Position numbers and translations under genes: made by a program. Under the pieces are notes generated by a model, which worked only from the letters and a program-made list of their open reading frames with translations, did not search any database and was not told the origin of the DNA. A stretch of 64,000 nt of DNA from Burkholderia metallica (GTDB taxonomy: Bacteria; Pseudomonadota; Gammaproteobacteria; Burkholderiales; Burkholderiaceae), in contig NZ_CADFDB010000002.1 in assembly GCF_902832845.1 (NCBI RefSeq), positions 248,001-312,000 on the forward strand, given 5' to 3'. The first letter of the stretch is position 1; every line of letters starts with the position of its first letter. Below, in pieces: positions 7,877 to 15,821 of the stretch.

Positions 7877-8878
7877 ATGAGAGATTCGAAAAACTCGTTC
7901 ATTCTGTCGGCGATCGATCCTGATCTTCTGTACCCGTGCCTTCAGATCCGATTCGAAATCGACGATGTTGAGGCGCTGCGGCGGCTCGTCGACCCGGACG
8001 CCCCGGAGGATGCCGAGCTTGACGATTGGTATCTTCTGTCGCCGATACAGGTCGCCGACGTTTGCGAATTCTTCGCGATCGACTTTGAACACGGGTCACG
8101 CGAAACCATCCTCGCGAAATATGTGAAAGACCGTGTTCCTGTACCGTACTTTGTCCATACTGGTTACGAGCTGGCTTTGATGGTGCAAGGGCGCAAACCA
8201 TTCGGGTTCATCGATTTCGACAGCGAATACCGGCCATCGGTCGAACGGAAGGCTCGCTTTGACGAGTATGTGGCTCGAGGTGTCTTGCACTCGCAGGAAA
8301 TCATCGTCGACGCACCGGTGCGTCACGGCCGTCCGGCGCGGCGAATCGGGCAAATCCTATATGCGCTCAAAGGCGAGGAGTGGCGCATCCCGGCTTTGGA
8401 GTTTTTCCGTCAGAATCTCAACCGGCAAGGCGATGGCTGCGAAAACATGGAGCGACTCGAAGGTGCGTTGCTCGGTTACGAACCATGGCAAAACGACTGG
8501 TGGATCGAGCATCTCGCGCGCAGCGATAACGGTCTTTACGGCGCGTCTAGTATCGTTAAAGTGAATCGGGCGCAATTCGACTGGCTCGTTCACGCGGGTT
8601 TCCGAGCGCTTCCACCGTTTGACGGACCGACGTTCACCCTTTATTCATCCCACTGGATCGGGGACGACGACATGAAAGCTGCGATGCGGGACGACCCGAC
8701 GATCGAAGCGTTCGTTCAGTTCAACGGCGGGCAGGCTCACATCCTGCACGCAGCCGATTTTCGAACCGCTGGGCCTTATGAGATTCCTGCGACACTGATT
8801 CCGACGATAAACCGTCACCTCTTGCGCGCGGTACGGGTCTTGATCCGTCGAAGTGATTGCCTCGAACCTTCTTCGTAA
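7877..8878 (+). CDS. Hypothetical protein
   Basis: A 333-residue protein that I do not recognise. It is acidic, has no signal peptide or membrane segment, and is rich in aromatic residues (for example GYEPWQNDWWIEHLA and TFTLYSSHWIGDDD), suggesting a soluble globular protein. The ATG at 7877 is preceded by CGGGAAG; in-frame codons continue upstream to about 7712 but without a better start. It lies inside the block between the two direct repeats, where GC is visibly lower than in the flanking genes, which points to acquired DNA. No neighbour explains its role. Confidence 0.7.
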   Translation: MRDSKNSFILSAIDPDLLYPCLQIRFEIDDVEALRRLVDPDAPEDAELDDWYLLSPIQVADVCEFFAIDFEHGSRETILAKYVKDRVPVPYFVHTGYELALMVQGRKPFGFIDFDSEYRPSVERKARFDEYVARGVLHSQEIIVDAPVRHGRPARRIGQILYALKGEEWRIPALEFFRQNLNRQGDGCENMERLEGALLGYEPWQNDWWIEHLARSDNGLYGASSIVKVNRAQFDWLVHAGFRALPPFDGPTFTLYSSHWIGDDDMKAAMRDDPTIEAFVQFNGGQAHILHAADFRTAGPYEIPATLIPTINRHLLRAVRVLIRRSDCLEPSS

Positions 8879-9236
8879 GGACGAGGCCGGTCAGTTGTTG
8901 TCGGTGCAGAGGCGATGGCGAGCGGCAGCTACCGCCATGAACGGCCACTCGGCCTCAGCGCCTGAATCGTCGACGTCGGCGTCAGGCTGATAAAGACGTG
9001 ACCCGGGCTGCATTGCCACTGCACCGGCGGCGCATCTCGTAAGCTTGCAGGTCGCATTATGTCTCGTTCATACGGCAGTTCGCGGTTCGCGACAATCGTT
9101 GCGTCAGAAGTTGCAAGCGGCAGGCAAGACGCAACGATTTCTGCTTTCAATGCGGAGGCGGGCTCCGGTTGGAGCGCGGCTACGCTCCGCTCGAATGCTT
9201 GGCACCGGCGACCGGTGAAACAATGGAGCAACCGAC
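8879..9236. other. Intergenic region without a recognisable gene
   Basis: These 358 bases lie between the hypothetical gene and the LD-carboxypeptidase. Short open frames exist on both strands (for example 9059-9253 plus), but none has a ribosome site or a recognisable product. GC is lower than in neighbouring host DNA. I see no tRNA, terminator or mobile-element end in it. Confidence 0.5.
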
Positions 9237-10100
9237 GTGATAGTGCAAGGTAAACGGGTGGCCGTCGTGGCGCCGGCGGGTATTCCTGACAGGGATAACC
9301 TGGCGCGGGCCGTATCGCTGCTGGAAAGTTGGGGGTTTTCCGTCTCTGTCGGCGCGCACGTAGCTGACCGGTTCCGGTATCTCGCGGGATCTCATCAGGA
9401 TCGTATTGGCGATTTGCTTGCGGCGTTGTCAGACCCGGCAGTCGATATCGTCTGGATCGCACGCGCCGGCTATGGCTCTGCGCATGTGCTGCCCGCGCTG
9501 CCCACTACCGTGCCACGAGAGAAAACCGTGATCGGCTTCTCCGATGCGACCGCGCTTTTCTGCGCGCTGAAGCAGATTCCCGGCATTAACGTAATTCACG
9601 GACCGACGCTCAACGGCCTCGCGACGAAAGTTGACGAGGAGTCGCGCCTCAGCGTTCTGGGCGCACTCACCAGGGTCTCGCCGACGCCACTGCCACTCGA
9701 ACGTCTGCATGGGTCGGCTGATTCGATCGGGGGGCCGCTTGTCGGCGGCAATCTCACGGTACTCGCGAGCATGGCCGGCAGCCGTTGGCAGCCTAGATTT
9801 CGCGACTCCATTGTCGTTCTGGAGGACGTTACTGAACTTGCATACCGCATTGACCGTAGCATCATGACGATGCGTCACGCCGGTATCCTCGATGGCGCAC
9901 GCGCGATTGTGCTCGGCGACTTCATCCGCTGCCCGTTGCCAGCCGGGGCCAACTACTTACTCACGGACGTTCTGCTGGACGTGCTGGCGCCGCTCGGCGC
10001 CCCGATCTATGGGGGCCTTCCCGTGGGTCATGGTCAGCGCAATCTGTCGTGGGTGGTTGGACGGCCTGCCGAGATCCGCGGAGGCATGTTGCTGCGATAG
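9237..10100 (+). CDS. LD-carboxypeptidase, S66 family (LdcA/MccF-like)
   Basis: A 287-residue serine peptidase of family S66, which includes LdcA (cleaves the terminal D-Ala of murein tetrapeptides during recycling) and MccF (microcin C self-immunity). Visible: VAVVAPAG at the N-terminus, WIARAGYGSAHVLP, the nucleophile serine in IGFSDATAL, the catalytic glutamate in VLEDVTE, and the catalytic histidine in GLPVGHG. No signal peptide, so cytoplasmic. It starts at GTG 9237 with GGAG about 10 bases upstream; GTG 9243 is an alternative. It is the only enzyme inside the repeat-flanked block, so a resistance or immunity role is possible, but murein recycling fits equally well. Confidence 0.88.
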   Translation: MIVQGKRVAVVAPAGIPDRDNLARAVSLLESWGFSVSVGAHVADRFRYLAGSHQDRIGDLLAALSDPAVDIVWIARAGYGSAHVLPALPTTVPREKTVIGFSDATALFCALKQIPGINVIHGPTLNGLATKVDEESRLSVLGALTRVSPTPLPLERLHGSADSIGGPLVGGNLTVLASMAGSRWQPRFRDSIVVLEDVTELAYRIDRSIMTMRHAGILDGARAIVLGDFIRCPLPAGANYLLTDVLLDVLAPLGAPIYGGLPVGHGQRNLSWVVGRPAEIRGGMLLR

Positions 10101-10239
10101 CTTTGCCCTTCGCACACCCTGTCCGATCGTCTATTGTCGGGAAGCGGACGGGATTCGGCCACATCGTGACGTTCGACAGTGCCGCTTGAACCGCCGACAA
10201 TCGACGTTGACGCCACAAGCCGCGATGCCAGGACGCAAG

Positions 10240-10653
10240 ATGCCGAACGATCTGAAACAGGCAGCCTATTGGGTTGCGTTTATTCTTGAACACTGCCCAT
10301 TTCCAAATCGAGACGCGCTGGCAGCGCAGTTCTCGAATGCAGAGATAGTCAGACTCTGTGAATGCGGATGCAACACTTTCGGCCTGTCGTTGGCCGCGCC
10401 CGATAAAGTGCCTCCCATCGCCGTCGCAGCGAGTGGGCGACCTTATCGCATGGTGTTTGAAGCGGACTTCCGGGATCGGCGGGAACCGGAAGGTCGGGGA
10501 TCGATCGAGATTCTGCTCTTTGCCGACGAGTCCGGGCATCTTGCCGATGTCGAAATCAACTATTGCGGGAACGGCATACCCGTCCCTGAAAATCTGGATC
10601 TGGAAATTACGCCTTATAACGTCTTCGTCAGCGAATCGCTCATTTTGAATTGA
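10240..10653 (+). CDS. Hypothetical protein
   Basis: A 137-residue soluble protein of unknown family. The first half has CECGCNTF near residue 40, and the second half is acidic with IEILLFADESGHLADVEINY followed by NGIPVPENLDLEI. The start at 10240 is preferred because AGGA lies 6 bases upstream; ATG at 10225 would add five residues but lacks a site. It is the last gene before repeat copy 2 and shares the lower GC of the block. The closely spaced cysteines may bind a metal, but this is only a guess. Confidence 0.65.
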   Translation: MPNDLKQAAYWVAFILEHCPFPNRDALAAQFSNAEIVRLCECGCNTFGLSLAAPDKVPPIAVAASGRPYRMVFEADFRDRREPEGRGSIEILLFADESGHLADVEINYCGNGIPVPENLDLEITPYNVFVSESLILN

Positions 10654-10694
10654 GCGGGAGCAGTACAGGACGGTCTGAACGGTGAATGACTGCT

Positions 10695-10884
10695 GTCTAG
10701 GCGATTGCCGGAGTTGCCCGAAGGATGCTACCCAGAGCCCGGTCTTGCACAAGACTAAAAAAACCGGAAAACCCGTCAAGCCTGGGGAGCAACCAGTACG
10801 GCCCGTCGCTCGTCGGCGGACGTCCGCAAAGTAGATGACCGGAAGTCCGCTTTCTCGATTCTTCGATGGCAGCAATGCTCGGAA
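10695..10884. repeat. 190-bp direct repeat, copy 2
   Basis: The second copy of the repeat at 7457-7646, in the same orientation. Unlike copy 1 it is not fused to a regulator gene; it follows the 137-residue hypothetical gene by 41 bases and precedes the converging LysR gene at 10965. The two copies enclose about 3.05 kb of lower-GC DNA. Recombination between them would excise that block and leave one copy. Homology stops sharply at 7646/10884 but decays gradually at the left end. Confidence 0.93.
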
Positions 10885-10964
10885 GCATCTGCCGCTGCTA
10901 CCGTGTCCAACACCTCACGCAACAGCTGAGGACGGGCAGCCAGCCATTCAGCTCGTCGAAGGTA

Positions 10965-11882
10965 TTACTTCGGCCATCGCCATGACGGCTCGGACAGATG
11001 CTCCGCAAAATAATCGGACAGCGCAGCCACCTTGGCGGGACGGGCGCGCGCCGATGGCGTGACGAAGTAAAGGCCGCCCTTCGTCAGCGACCAGTCGGTG
11101 AGGATCGCTTCGAGGCGGCCATCGGCCAGATACTCGGCGGCGATGAATTCGGGCAGCTCGGCAATTGCGAGTCCGTCAAGCAGCGTGGGCAGCAGCGCAT
11201 CGGAATTGGTCACGCGCAGCGGACCGGCCGGCATGACCGGCTCCTCCTCCCCCGAGGCGTTCGTGAAGCGCCAGACGTCGCTGCGTGCGCGGTACGCGTA
11301 TGAGAGACACGGCCGGCCCACCAGTTCGCGCGGATGCGCGGGCCGTCCTTCGCGCTTCAGGTACGCGGGCGACGCCACCACAAATTGTGTGACCGCGCAT
11401 AGCCGTCGCGCCACCAGCGACGAATCCGGCAGCGCGGCAATGCGCAGTGCGGCGTCGAAGCCATCGGCAACCAGGTCGACCGACGCGTCCGATAGATGCA
11501 GGTCGATCGACACCTCCGGATACGCGCGAAAGAACGCGGGCAGCAGGGGCGCGACCCAGCGCAGCCCGAACGACATCGGCACGGCCAGACGCACCAGTCC
11601 TCGCGGCTGCACCGACATCTCGCGCGCGGCGCTTTCTGCTTCTTCGGCCTGACGGTAGATCTCCCCGGCCGTCTCGCAGATCGTTCGGCCGAACTCGGTG
11701 AGTGAGAGCTGGCGCGATGTGCGGTTGAAGAGCCGCGCGCCTAGCCGGTCTTCCAGACGGGCGACGCCACGAGACACCGTGGCCACCGATACCCCGATCG
11801 CGCGCGCCGCGGCCGCGAACGATCCTTCCTCGGCGACCTTCGCGAACATCGCGAGTCCTTCGAAATCAGGCAGCTTCGCCAT
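10965..11882 (-). CDS. LysR-family transcriptional regulator
   Basis: A 305-residue LysR regulator of normal length. The helix-turn-helix spans about residues 20-42 (SFAAAARAIGVSVATVSRGV), followed by the family pattern ARLFNRTSRQLSLTEFG. The rest is a periplasmic-binding-like effector domain of the CrgA/DsdC-like class (PRGLVRLAVPMSFGLRWVAPLLPAF). It is transcribed divergently from the SDR gene at 12024, with a 141-bp AT-rich intergenic region holding a TTGATT/AATCAA palindrome, so it probably controls that gene and itself. This repeats the LysR-SDR arrangement at 4.9-7.6 kb. Confidence 0.93.
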   Translation of the reverse strand: MAKLPDFEGLAMFAKVAEEGSFAAAARAIGVSVATVSRGVARLEDRLGARLFNRTSRQLSLTEFGRTICETAGEIYRQAEEAESAAREMSVQPRGLVRLAVPMSFGLRWVAPLLPAFFRAYPEVSIDLHLSDASVDLVADGFDAALRIAALPDSSLVARRLCAVTQFVVASPAYLKREGRPAHPRELVGRPCLSYAYRARSDVWRFTNASGEEEPVMPAGPLRVTNSDALLPTLLDGLAIAELPEFIAAEYLADGRLEAILTDWSLTKGGLYFVTPSARARPAKVAALSDYFAEHLSEPSWRWPK

Positions 11883-11911
11883 TTCCCCTCATCTTTTCAT
11901 TTTTGCAACGG

Positions 11912-11925
11912 TTGATTTCAATCAA
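11912..11925. promoter_or_regulatory. TTGATT-N2-AATCAA palindrome between lysR and SDR genes
   Basis: A perfect 6-bp inverted repeat with a 2-base spacer in the divergent intergenic region (11883-12023), about 30 bases upstream of the lysR start and 99 upstream of the SDR start. Local base composition is AT-rich, as expected for a promoter. It is a candidate site for the adjacent LysR protein; no binding evidence is available from sequence. Confidence 0.4.
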
Positions 11926-12023
11926 TTCTATTTCGAAAAGATAAGGCCGTCGATATTCTCCTCACATCGCAGCACGCAACACCGAACGCAGTCATCCAGT
12001 TACCGACCGAAAGGAGAAACACC

Positions 12024-12788
12024 ATGGCACGCAAGCTCGACAACAAGATTGCACTCGTTACCGGCGCAACCAGCGGCATCGGCCTCGCGACCGCACAGCG
12101 TTTCGCGGCAGAAGGCGCGCACGTCTACCTCACCGGCCGCCGTCAGGCCGAACTCGATGCCGCGGTGAAGGGCATCCGCGAAGCAGGCGGCAACGCGACG
12201 GGCGTACGTGGCGATTCCACGAAGATGAGTGAGCTCGACGCGCTGTATGCGCAGATCAAGGAAGAACAGGGGCATCTCGACGTGCTGTTCGCGAACGCCG
12301 GCGGCGGCTCGATGCTGCCGCTTGGCAGCATCACCGAAGAACACTACGACGACACCTTCGATCGCAACGTGAAGGGCGTGCTGTTCACGGTACAAAAGGC
12401 GCTGCCGCTGCTCGCCGAGGGTGCGTCGGTGATCCTCACGGGTTCGACGGCAGGCAGCGCGGGCACGGCTGCATTCAGCGTGTATTCGGCATCGAAAGCC
12501 GCAGTGCGCGCCTTCGTACGCAGTTGGATTCTCGATCTGAAGGACCGCCGCGTCCGCGTGAACACGATCAGCCCGGGCGCGACGCGCACGCCCGGCCTGC
12601 TCGACCTCGCCGGTGACGATGCCGCCCAACGCCAGGGTCTCGCCGATTACCTGGCTGCCCAGATCCCGATGGGGCGTCTCGGCGAGCCGGGCGAGATCGC
12701 GAGCGCCGCGCTGTTCCTGGCCTCTGACGATGCGAGCTTCGTGAACGGCGTCGAGCTATTCGTCGATGGCGGCCAGCAGCAGGTCTGA
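12024..12788 (+). CDS. SDR-family oxidoreductase
   Basis: A 254-residue classical [15 protein letters not shown] is the cofactor motif, LFANAGGGS the NAG motif, STAGSAG carries the catalytic serine region, and YSASKAA is the active-site YxxxK. The C-terminus [14 protein letters not shown] is standard for the family. A strong AAAGGAG ribosome site lies about 8 bases before the ATG. The protein is a close paralogue of the SDR at 5743-6477. It is divergent from a LysR regulator and is followed by a pirin-like gene in the same direction. Substrate unknown. Confidence 0.92.
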   Translation: MARKLDNKIALVTGATSGIGLATAQRFAAEGAHVYLTGRRQAELDAAVKGIREAGGNATGVRGDSTKMSELDALYAQIKEEQGHLDVLFANAGGGSMLPLGSITEEHYDDTFDRNVKGVLFTVQKALPLLAEGASVILTGSTAGSAGTAAFSVYSASKAAVRAFVRSWILDLKDRRVRVNTISPGATRTPGLLDLAGDDAAQRQGLADYLAAQIPMGRLGEPGEIASAALFLASDDASFVNGVELFVDGGQQQV

Positions 12789-12871
12789 GCGCAGCCTGGG
12801 CGCGCGGTTGCGGCGCCCTCGACGATCGCACCAGCGCCCGGCGAATGCGCGCGTTTGAGCGAATGCACATC

Positions 12872-13579
12872 ATGATCGAACATCGTCCTTACCTTTCGCT
12901 TGGCGTAGTCAGGCGCAACCGGCTCGATACGCGACTGCATTTCCGCTTCGGCGAATGCGGACGAGTCGGCCATGCGCCGCTTGGCGCGCTCTACGTGTGG
13001 AACGACGATGAGTTCGCGCCGCGCTCGGGCTTCAACCTGCATGCTCACCGCGACGTTGAGATCGTGACATGGGTGTGCTCGGGCGCGATCACGTATGAAG
13101 ACGACTCGGGCAATCGCGCGCGACTGGTCGCCGATTCCCTGCAGGTGATGAGTGCGGGCACCGCGGTCCACCATGCCGAGCGTAACGAAGAAGATGTGCC
13201 TGCGCGGCTATTCCAGATCTGGTTACATCCGCACACGCCGGGCGGCACGTCCCGTTGGGCGACGCGTATCTGTTCGCGCGGATGTCGCGAAGGCCGCTTC
13301 GTCACGCTGGCGAGCGGCGATGCCGACGATGTGCGCGCGGGCGCGCTGCCTATTCACGCGGACGCGCGCGTGCGTATCGCGACGTTACGCGAAGGCACGA
13401 CGGTGCATCACGTGTTGCCGGCGTCACGCATGGCGTATCTGGTTGCCGATCATGGTCGGCTGGATGTCGGGGAAATCCGGCTCGCGCCACGCGACGGAGT
13501 TGCCATACGCGACGAATCGCAGCTTACGTTGGTAGCGCGAGACGACACCGATGTCGTGATAGTCGAGCTTTTACGGTAG
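12872..13579 (+). CDS. Pirin-family (YhhW-like) cupin protein
   Basis: A 235-residue bicupin of the pirin family. The metal-binding pattern FNLHAHRDVEIVTWVCSG contains the conserved His-x-His and downstream Glu/His ligands, followed by SAGTAVHHAERN. Related YhhW-type proteins bind a metal and some act as quercetinases, but the physiological role is generally unclear. The ATG at 12872 (MIEHRPYLSLG) aligns with the usual family N-terminus; ATGs at 12845 and 12863 are also in frame, and none has a good ribosome site. It lies about 83 bases after the SDR gene and may be co-transcribed with it. Confidence 0.85.
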   Translation: MIEHRPYLSLGVVRRNRLDTRLHFRFGECGRVGHAPLGALYVWNDDEFAPRSGFNLHAHRDVEIVTWVCSGAITYEDDSGNRARLVADSLQVMSAGTAVHHAERNEEDVPARLFQIWLHPHTPGGTSRWATRICSRGCREGRFVTLASGDADDVRAGALPIHADARVRIATLREGTTVHHVLPASRMAYLVADHGRLDVGEIRLAPRDGVAIRDESQLTLVARDDTDVVIVELLR

Positions 13580-13759
13580 GGAAATTATTCCGTTGCGCTC
13601 GCGCGCGATGGCATTCTTCACGGGTTTCCACGTTTTGCACACGACTCGGTTTGGTAGCTTTAAATGGCGGCTTTGCGATGAGGATCCGACGTCGATCCCG
13701 CGCGACCGGATGTCCGTGACGGGCCGGCAAGCGACATCCCCATGAATCCGCGAAGAACC

Positions 13760-13786
13760 AAGAAAAAGCCGGCACCAGGCCGGCTT
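13760..13786 (-). terminator. Rho-independent terminator of the MocR gene
   Basis: A perfect 8-bp stem (AAGCCGGC, loop ACCAG, GCCGGCTT; 13766-13786) is followed on the minus strand by a T-run (TTTTTCTT). It lies about 35 bases downstream of the minus-strand regulator stop at 13821. This is the clearest intrinsic terminator that I can see in the window. Confidence 0.85.
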
Positions 13787-13820
13787 CGTCGTAAAAGCGC
13801 AAAACCCCGCGCACGCCCCT

Positions 13821-15245
13821 TCACCGCATGCAAGCCGCGGCCAGCTTGCCGACCGTGATCACCGCTTGCTCGATCTCCGGCGACCACGGGCTGCTGTAAT
13901 TCAGCCGGATGAAGTTCCGGTAGCTGTCCGTGATCGAGAACATGTAGCCCGGCCCGATCGTGATTCCCTGCTCCAGCGCGAGCTGGTACAGCCGCATCGC
14001 GTCGACCTGCGCGGGCAACTCGACCCACAGCACGTAGCCCCCCGCCGGGCTCGAAATGCGCGTGCCCTCCGGAAAGAACCGCGACACCATCGCGCGCATC
14101 AGGTTCGCCTGCTGCGCATACGCCTTCCGAATCCGCCGCAGGTGATGCTCGTAGCCGTCGCGTTCGAGAAACTCCGCGATCGCGAGCTGCGGCAGCGACG
14201 GCGTCGCGAGCGTGTTCAGGAATTTCAGCTTCTCGACCTGGTCGCGATAACGGCCCGGCAGCGCCCAGCCGATCCGGTACGCGGCCGTCAGGCTCTTCGA
14301 GAACGACGAGCAATGCAACACGATCCCGCTGCGGTCATAGGACTTCAGCGAACTCGGATGTGCGTCGCCGAAGTACAGTTCGTTGTACACACCGTTCTCG
14401 ATCAGCGGCATGCCCGCGTTCGTCGCGAATTCCACCAGCTCGCGCTTGCGCGCATCCGGCATCTGGAAGCCGAGCGGGTTCTGGAAGTTCGGCATCACCA
14501 TGCACGCGGCGATCGGCTGCGATTTCGCGATCGTGGCCAGCGCCGCGACGTCGATCCCGTATTCCGGATGCGTCGCCACCTCGATCGCCTTCATCCCCAT
14601 CCGCTCGATCGCGTGCAGCATCGCGTAGAACGTCGGCGACTCCACCGCGATCGTGTCGCCCGGCTTCGCCACCGCCTGCAGACACAGGTTGATCGCCTCC
14701 GTCGCGCCCACCGTCACGATGATCTCGTTCGGGTCCACCGACATCCCGTTTTCCAGGTAGCGCCGCGCGATCTGCCGGATCAGCCGCGGATGGCCGGGCG
14801 GCAGCCCGTCGGTCACGCCCCACAGCGACTTGTCGCGGCCGGCCGCATACGCGTAGCGGTTCAGCTTCTCGAACGGGAACAGGCTCGGGTCCGGATACGG
14901 CGAGCCGAGCGGCACCGCGTCGTCCGTGCCGATCGAGCGCAGCGTCGACAGCACGAGCCGGCTCACGTCCACCGACGACGAAATCGCGATCGGTTTCGAC
15001 GGCCGCAGCTCGCGCACCGGTGCATGGCTGTCGTCGCGACGCAGGTTCACGAAATAGCCGGACTGCGGGCGGCTTTCGAGCAGCCCGCGGCTTTCCAGCA
15101 GCAGATACGCATGCAGCACGGTCGTGATGCTGATCCGGTGCTGCTGGCTCGCCTGCCGCACCGACGGAATCCGGTCGCCGTGCCGGTACACGCCCTGGCG
15201 GATCAGGCGCTCGATGTCGTCCGCGAGTTTTTCATAGAGTTTCAT
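13821..15245 (-). CDS. MocR-type regulator (GntR helix-turn-helix fused to PLP aminotransferase fold)
   Basis: A 474-residue MocR/GabR-type transcription factor. The N-terminal GntR winged helix (about residues 1-70) shows IPSVRQASQQHRISITTVLHAY cut by a short linker to a fold-type I aminotransferase domain with GATEAINLCLQAV, MPNFQNPLG and the PLP-binding lysine in SSFSKSLTAAYRIGW. MocR proteins sense PLP or an amine and regulate cofactor or amino-acid metabolism. The ATG at 15245 has GGGAGG upstream; the open frame continues far upstream but without family similarity. A terminator follows and a symmetrical operator-like sequence lies upstream. The regulated gene is not obvious. Confidence 0.93.
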   Translation of the reverse strand: MKLYEKLADDIERLIRQGVYRHGDRIPSVRQASQQHRISITTVLHAYLLLESRGLLESRPQSGYFVNLRRDDSHAPVRELRPSKPIAISSSVDVSRLVLSTLRSIGTDDAVPLGSPYPDPSLFPFEKLNRYAYAAGRDKSLWGVTDGLPPGHPRLIRQIARRYLENGMSVDPNEIIVTVGATEAINLCLQAVAKPGDTIAVESPTFYAMLHAIERMGMKAIEVATHPEYGIDVAALATIAKSQPIAACMVMPNFQNPLGFQMPDARKRELVEFATNAGMPLIENGVYNELYFGDAHPSSLKSYDRSGIVLHCSSFSKSLTAAYRIGWALPGRYRDQVEKLKFLNTLATPSLPQLAIAEFLERDGYEHHLRRIRKAYAQQANLMRAMVSRFFPEGTRISSPAGGYVLWVELPAQVDAMRLYQLALEQGITIGPGYMFSITDSYRNFIRLNYSSPWSPEIEQAVITVGKLAAACMR

Positions 15246-15821
15246 CGCGTGCCTCCCGCCGGTGTGCGCGGCCGCACGGCCATCCCACGCGCATCCGGCG
15301 CGCACGCGTTTCGCCCGCCGACCGGGCCGTCGTGATTCCTGATCCTTCCCTCCGGTTTTGCCTTTTCCATCGCCTGGCTCTCTTGAAGATGCGCCAACAG
15401 GGGTCCGGGACGACTGGATCTGCGGCACTGTGCACTTGATGATGGAATCTTAAGAGCAGAACAGTTGGCGACGAGTACACACATCGATCGCGCGAACAAG
15501 AGTACAGTTCGGCGCGAATCGCGCATGGCGGGAGAACTGTACGTCTTATGAAACGGGCGGGCGGCCGCGCCACGCGGCCGGATCGGCCCGGAACGCCCGC
15601 CGGGCCGCCATTCGCCCGATTGCGTCAATTGGGGTGCAATACTGTGCCGCCGCACGGTTTTCATTGCCGGAGTCAGACCATGCAATCCACGATCGAACAG
15701 GCAGCCGGGCTTGTCGGCGCGAGCCGCGCAGTCCGGCAGGGACGGAAAAACGGGTACGCAAACGACGCGTCCGGCCGCGCCGGCGCCCGGCCATCGCACG
15801 CCGTCGGCAAGGAGTCCGCCC
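15246..15821. other. Long regulatory/intergenic region with a doubtful small ORF
   Basis: This 576-bp stretch separates the MocR gene from the divergent DUF4132 gene. It holds the inverted repeat at 15502-15542. It also holds an open frame of 49 codons (15680-15829, plus) with GGAG 7 bases before its ATG; its product is short, Gly/Arg-rich and unrecognisable, and overlaps the next start, so I do not call it a gene. The remainder shows no known element. Confidence 0.5.
15502..15542. promoter_or_regulatory. GTACAGTTC / GAACTGTAC inverted repeat, candidate MocR operator
   Basis: A perfect 9-bp inverted repeat (15502-15510 and 15534-15542, 23-base spacer) about 260 bases upstream of the MocR start. 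Related half-site-like words (GAACAGTT near 15458 and GAGTAC near 15473) lie 30-45 bases to the left. The spacing of roughly three helical turns between arms fits a dimeric regulator. Assigning it to the adjacent MocR protein is inference from position. Confidence 0.5.
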
